Source: an uncultured bacterium
GTDB lineage: Bacteria; Bacillota; Clostridia; Oscillospirales; Acutalibacteraceae
DNA length: 46,432 nucleotides
Reading direction: 5' to 3'
Assembly (NCBI GenBank): GCA_905215105.1
Contig: CAJMOI010000002.1
Coordinates: 1-46,432, forward strand
The notes under the pieces were generated by a model that saw only the letters and a list, made by a program, of their open reading frames with translations, did not search any database and was not told where the DNA came from. A program made the position numbers and the translations under genes. Below, piece by piece: positions 44,192-46,432 of the stretch. Position 1 is the first letter of the stretch. Each line of letters starts with the position of its first letter.

Positions 44192-46021
44192 TCACGGCTC
44201 CTCCGGATAGCTGATCTTCAGCGTCATGCCGTCGTGCCAGACACCGGCGCTGCGGGAGATGGGCAGATACTGCCCCTCGGTAAAGCCGATGGTCTCCCCG
44301 TCGTGGAAGGTGACATCCTCCTCCAATACATAGCTGGCCAGATCCAACAGGAAGCTGTGCAGGTCACCCGGGGCAGCCTGGGTGTCCAGAACCTCTATCT
44401 CCTCCTTGCCGAAGGCCGCAAGGCCGTCAGTGTAGCCGCACAGGCCCTCTTCCCGGCGGTAGAGGCCCATCCACACCAGATCCAGCAGGGGCAGCTCCCC
44501 GTCCTCCATGGGTTGAGACGCGTTAAGATAGAACTCCGGCTGGTACACGGTGCCGTTGGCGTAGACACCCAGCGTTCCGCGCTGGCGGCAGGCGGCACAC
44601 ACCAGCTTCACCTGGAGTATGGCCGCCTCTCGGACGGATTCCTCCCGGGGCAGGACGGTCACCAACAGCTGGCCCCGGTGGCGGGCAGCAGATTCCGCTG
44701 CCTCCGGCCACAGGTAGTTGTGGGCGGCGTTTTCCTCCGCCTCGCCGTGGGGCACAGGGAATGGGTATAGGCAGACCGCCGCCAGCATTCCACTGACCTC
44801 AAAGGTCAGGGTGCTGCCGCCGTCTTCAGATTCCTCCGCCTCTGTGAGGCAGGGGATGCCGTACAGATCCCGCAGATCCCGGCGGAACTGGTCCGGGTCC
44901 CAGGCAGGCGCTTCCAGTAGGACAAAGGCCAGGAAGGCGCCGCCCTCCGGCCGGGTCAGGGCGGGCTGCCGGTCCTCGCTGCAAAGGGAGAAATCCCTGT
45001 CGAACAGGACCATCTGCTGGTCCTGCCCCCGGATGTAACACAGGCGCATCGTCCGGTCCGGATGGACCGCGAACCATTCCAGGGATAGTCCCTCCGTTCC
45101 CAGCCCCGCCTGGGCGGCCAGGAAGGTTCGGCCCCGGCGGTCCAGCTCCGGCAGCCGGCGCACAAACTCACGGACCCAGGAGAGGGGAAACTTGGACAGC
45201 GCCGCCTCGTTCATGAAGAAACGCCCCAGCAGGCTGCCGTTCTGATAGGGCAGCCGGAAAGTGCAGTAGGGGGCGTCCGCCTCCCACTCCGTGGGGGAGA
45301 GGGCGGTCTTGATGGCGGCGAGGTTCTCCGGATCGCAGCAGATCCCGGCGATGGACAGCCGCTTTTCCGCCTCGTTTTCGTCTCCGCCGGCCTGCAGAAC
45401 CGCGTCGCACTCCGGATCGATCCAGTGGAACTCCATCTCCTCCAGAGTCCGGCCCTCCTGGATCTCCCGACGGAGGGTGGTGAACTCGTAGTCCCCAGGC
45501 ACCAGAGCCAGCCCCCGGTCCACCGCCTCCAGAGCACCGGACGCATCGCCGAAGTGAGCCCGGAGCTTGGCGGTCTCCAGCCAGCCCCAGGGATACTCCG
45601 GGTCCAGGGACACGCCGGTCTCCGCATAATGCCGGGCCTCCTCCAAGCGGCCGCAGTACATCAGGGCGCAGGCGTAGCGATAGTACCAGATCCCGCTCCC
45701 GGCCGCCTCCGCCGCCGGTTCCGAGGCGGGCATCCACTGGGCAGCTTTATAATAGTAGTCATAGTCGTCGATGTTGTTGCAGGCATAGGCGTACCACAGG
45801 GCAAGATCCAGATCGCCCCGGGCCTGCTCCTCCGTGAACTCTCCCTGACGCACACCGTCCCGGACCCGCTGGTCTAGGTAGTCCAGCATTTTGTAAAAGT
45901 AGCCGGAGACGTCTCCGCACAGTTCCTCCAGTGCCGCCACATCCTCCGCCATCAGGACCGGCGGAACCTTTTCACCGGGAACCGTTCCACCCGGAGATGA
46001 TTTCTGCTTTTCAGTGTCCAT
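44192..46021 (-). CDS. TPR-repeat protein with C-terminal DUF4261 domain
   Basis: A 609-residue protein. Residues ~45-190 contain TPR-like helices (LDLALWYAYACNNIDDYDYY, YYRYACALMYCGRLEEARHY, LEAVDRGLALVPGDYEF). Residues ~190-370 are unrecognised. From about 370 the DUF4261 domain starts (FVLLEAPAWDPDQFRRDLRD, HNYLWPEAAESAARHRGQLL, GLAAFGKEEIEVLDTQ, FHDGETIGFTEGQYLPIS). Its function is unknown. It has its own promoter and is very GC-rich, with no sign of transfer. Confidence 0.8.
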   Translation of the reverse strand: MDTEKQKSSPGGTVPGEKVPPVLMAEDVAALEELCGDVSGYFYKMLDYLDQRVRDGVRQGEFTEEQARGDLDLALWYAYACNNIDDYDYYYKAAQWMPASEPAAEAAGSGIWYYRYACALMYCGRLEEARHYAETGVSLDPEYPWGWLETAKLRAHFGDASGALEAVDRGLALVPGDYEFTTLRREIQEGRTLEEMEFHWIDPECDAVLQAGGDENEAEKRLSIAGICCDPENLAAIKTALSPTEWEADAPYCTFRLPYQNGSLLGRFFMNEAALSKFPLSWVREFVRRLPELDRRGRTFLAAQAGLGTEGLSLEWFAVHPDRTMRLCYIRGQDQQMVLFDRDFSLCSEDRQPALTRPEGGAFLAFVLLEAPAWDPDQFRRDLRDLYGIPCLTEAEESEDGGSTLTFEVSGMLAAVCLYPFPVPHGEAEENAAHNYLWPEAAESAARHRGQLLVTVLPREESVREAAILQVKLVCAACRQRGTLGVYANGTVYQPEFYLNASQPMEDGELPLLDLVWMGLYRREEGLCGYTDGLAAFGKEEIEVLDTQAAPGDLHSFLLDLASYVLEEDVTFHDGETIGFTEGQYLPISRSAGVWHDGMTLKISYPEEP

Positions 46022-46080
46022 CCATGTGCTCCTTTCTGATCTGCCGCGTTTTTATATAAACTGAAAATGGGATTTTGGTC

Positions 46081-46109
46081 ATTATAGCAGACAGACAGGC
46101 GCGGCGCAA
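46081..46109 (-). promoter_or_regulatory. Promoter of the DUF4261 gene
   Basis: On the minus strand TTGCGC (46104-46109), 17-base spacer, TATAAT (46081-46086). AAAGGAG lies just before the ATG at 46021. Confidence 0.7.
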
Positions 46110-46189
46110 CAACAAATGGGGGGCTGCTGGGGAACTCGGACAAATTCGGACAAAACCGGGAATTTTACACGGCTTTTGGGAAAAAATAC

Positions 46190-46342
46190 TTGCATTGCAC
46201 ACTGGATTGTGATACTATATTTCAGCATTCCGCACGGTGCGTCGACTTTCTGTCTGTGCCCGGGGCCCAAAACGGCCGGGTTGGCAGGGGGGATGAAACC
46301 GCCGGAGGACCAACTAAATTGAAATTGGAGGAACACACAACT
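46190..46342 (+). promoter_or_regulatory. rpsB promoter and leader
   Basis: TTGCAT (46190-46195), 17-base spacer, TACTAT (46213-46218). The following ~115-base leader contains complementary segments around GTTGG (46280s) and CCAAC (46310s) that could form a stem. Many Firmicutes rpsB genes have a leader bound by S2 for autoregulation; that is a possibility here, not shown. Confidence 0.55.
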
Positions 46343-46432
46343 ATGGCAAATTCTAGCGTCGTATCCATGAAGGCCCTGCTGGAGGCGGGCGTCCACTTCG
46401 GTCACCAGACCCGCCGCTGGAACCCCAAGATG
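46343..46432 (+). CDS. rpsB: 30S ribosomal protein S2, N-terminal 30 codons
   Basis: MANSSVVSMKALLEAGVHFG, followed by HQTRRWNPKM, is the conserved start of ribosomal protein S2, with TTGGAGG upstream of the ATG. The gene continues beyond the right edge. It marks ordinary core chromosome. Confidence 0.96.
   Translation, partial: MANSSVVSMKALLEAGVHFGHQTRRWNPKM

Overview
The window holds a complete or nearly complete temperate siphophage genome of about 42.9 kb, followed from about 42.9 kb by roughly 3.5 kb of host chromosome. The host is a spore-forming Clostridia member, probably of the Oscillospirales (Flavonifractor/Lawsonibacter-like). This rests on the sporulation sigma factor gene sigG, a YmxH-type sporulation gene, the start of rpsB and the visibly higher GC of the chromosomal part. 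The genus is a guess from gene content and composition, not a measured placement.

The phage is circularly permuted relative to a normal prophage. Positions 1-21000 are the late arm: a minus-strand gene with a palindromic operator, scaffold, major capsid protein, four connector genes, tail tube, two tail assembly genes, tape measure, baseplate and fibre genes, holins, a two-domain endolysin, and then a post-lysis cassette of small proteins of unknown function. Positions 21035-21285 look like an intact attP: a tRNA-Leu-like 3' end flanked on both sides by a pair of 10-bp direct repeats, next to a tyrosine integrase. Positions 21258-26430 are the lysogeny region: integrase, membrane protein, CI-like repressor, a promoter carrying a LexA/SOS box and driving a 53-codon ORF, twin operators, a Cro-like protein and several small genes transcribed both ways. 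Positions 26535-37735 are the early operon: a 3D-domain protein, a DUF1351/RecT/MBL-fold/SSB recombination set interrupted by an HNH endonuclease, a DnaD-type replication protein, RusA and many small zinc-ribbon and coiled-coil proteins. Positions 37736-38197 are non-coding, with a tRNA-Trp-like element inside a run of hairpins. Positions 38198-42689 hold the small and large terminase subunits, the portal, a minor head protein and an HExxH protein.

The two phage segments complement each other exactly. The right arm ends after the minor head protein and the left arm begins just before the scaffold, with no module missing or doubled. They therefore read as one circle opened near 42.9 kb/1 rather than at its att site. 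The phage is either joined to the chromosome by something other than its own integrase, or the assembly is chimeric, or two related prophages lie in tandem.

The chromosomal end holds sigG on the minus strand, preceded by a sequence matching the sigma-F/sigma-G promoter consensus; a divergent ymxH-like gene; a strong bidirectional terminator; a TPR/DUF4261 protein; and the promoter, leader and first 30 codons of rpsB.
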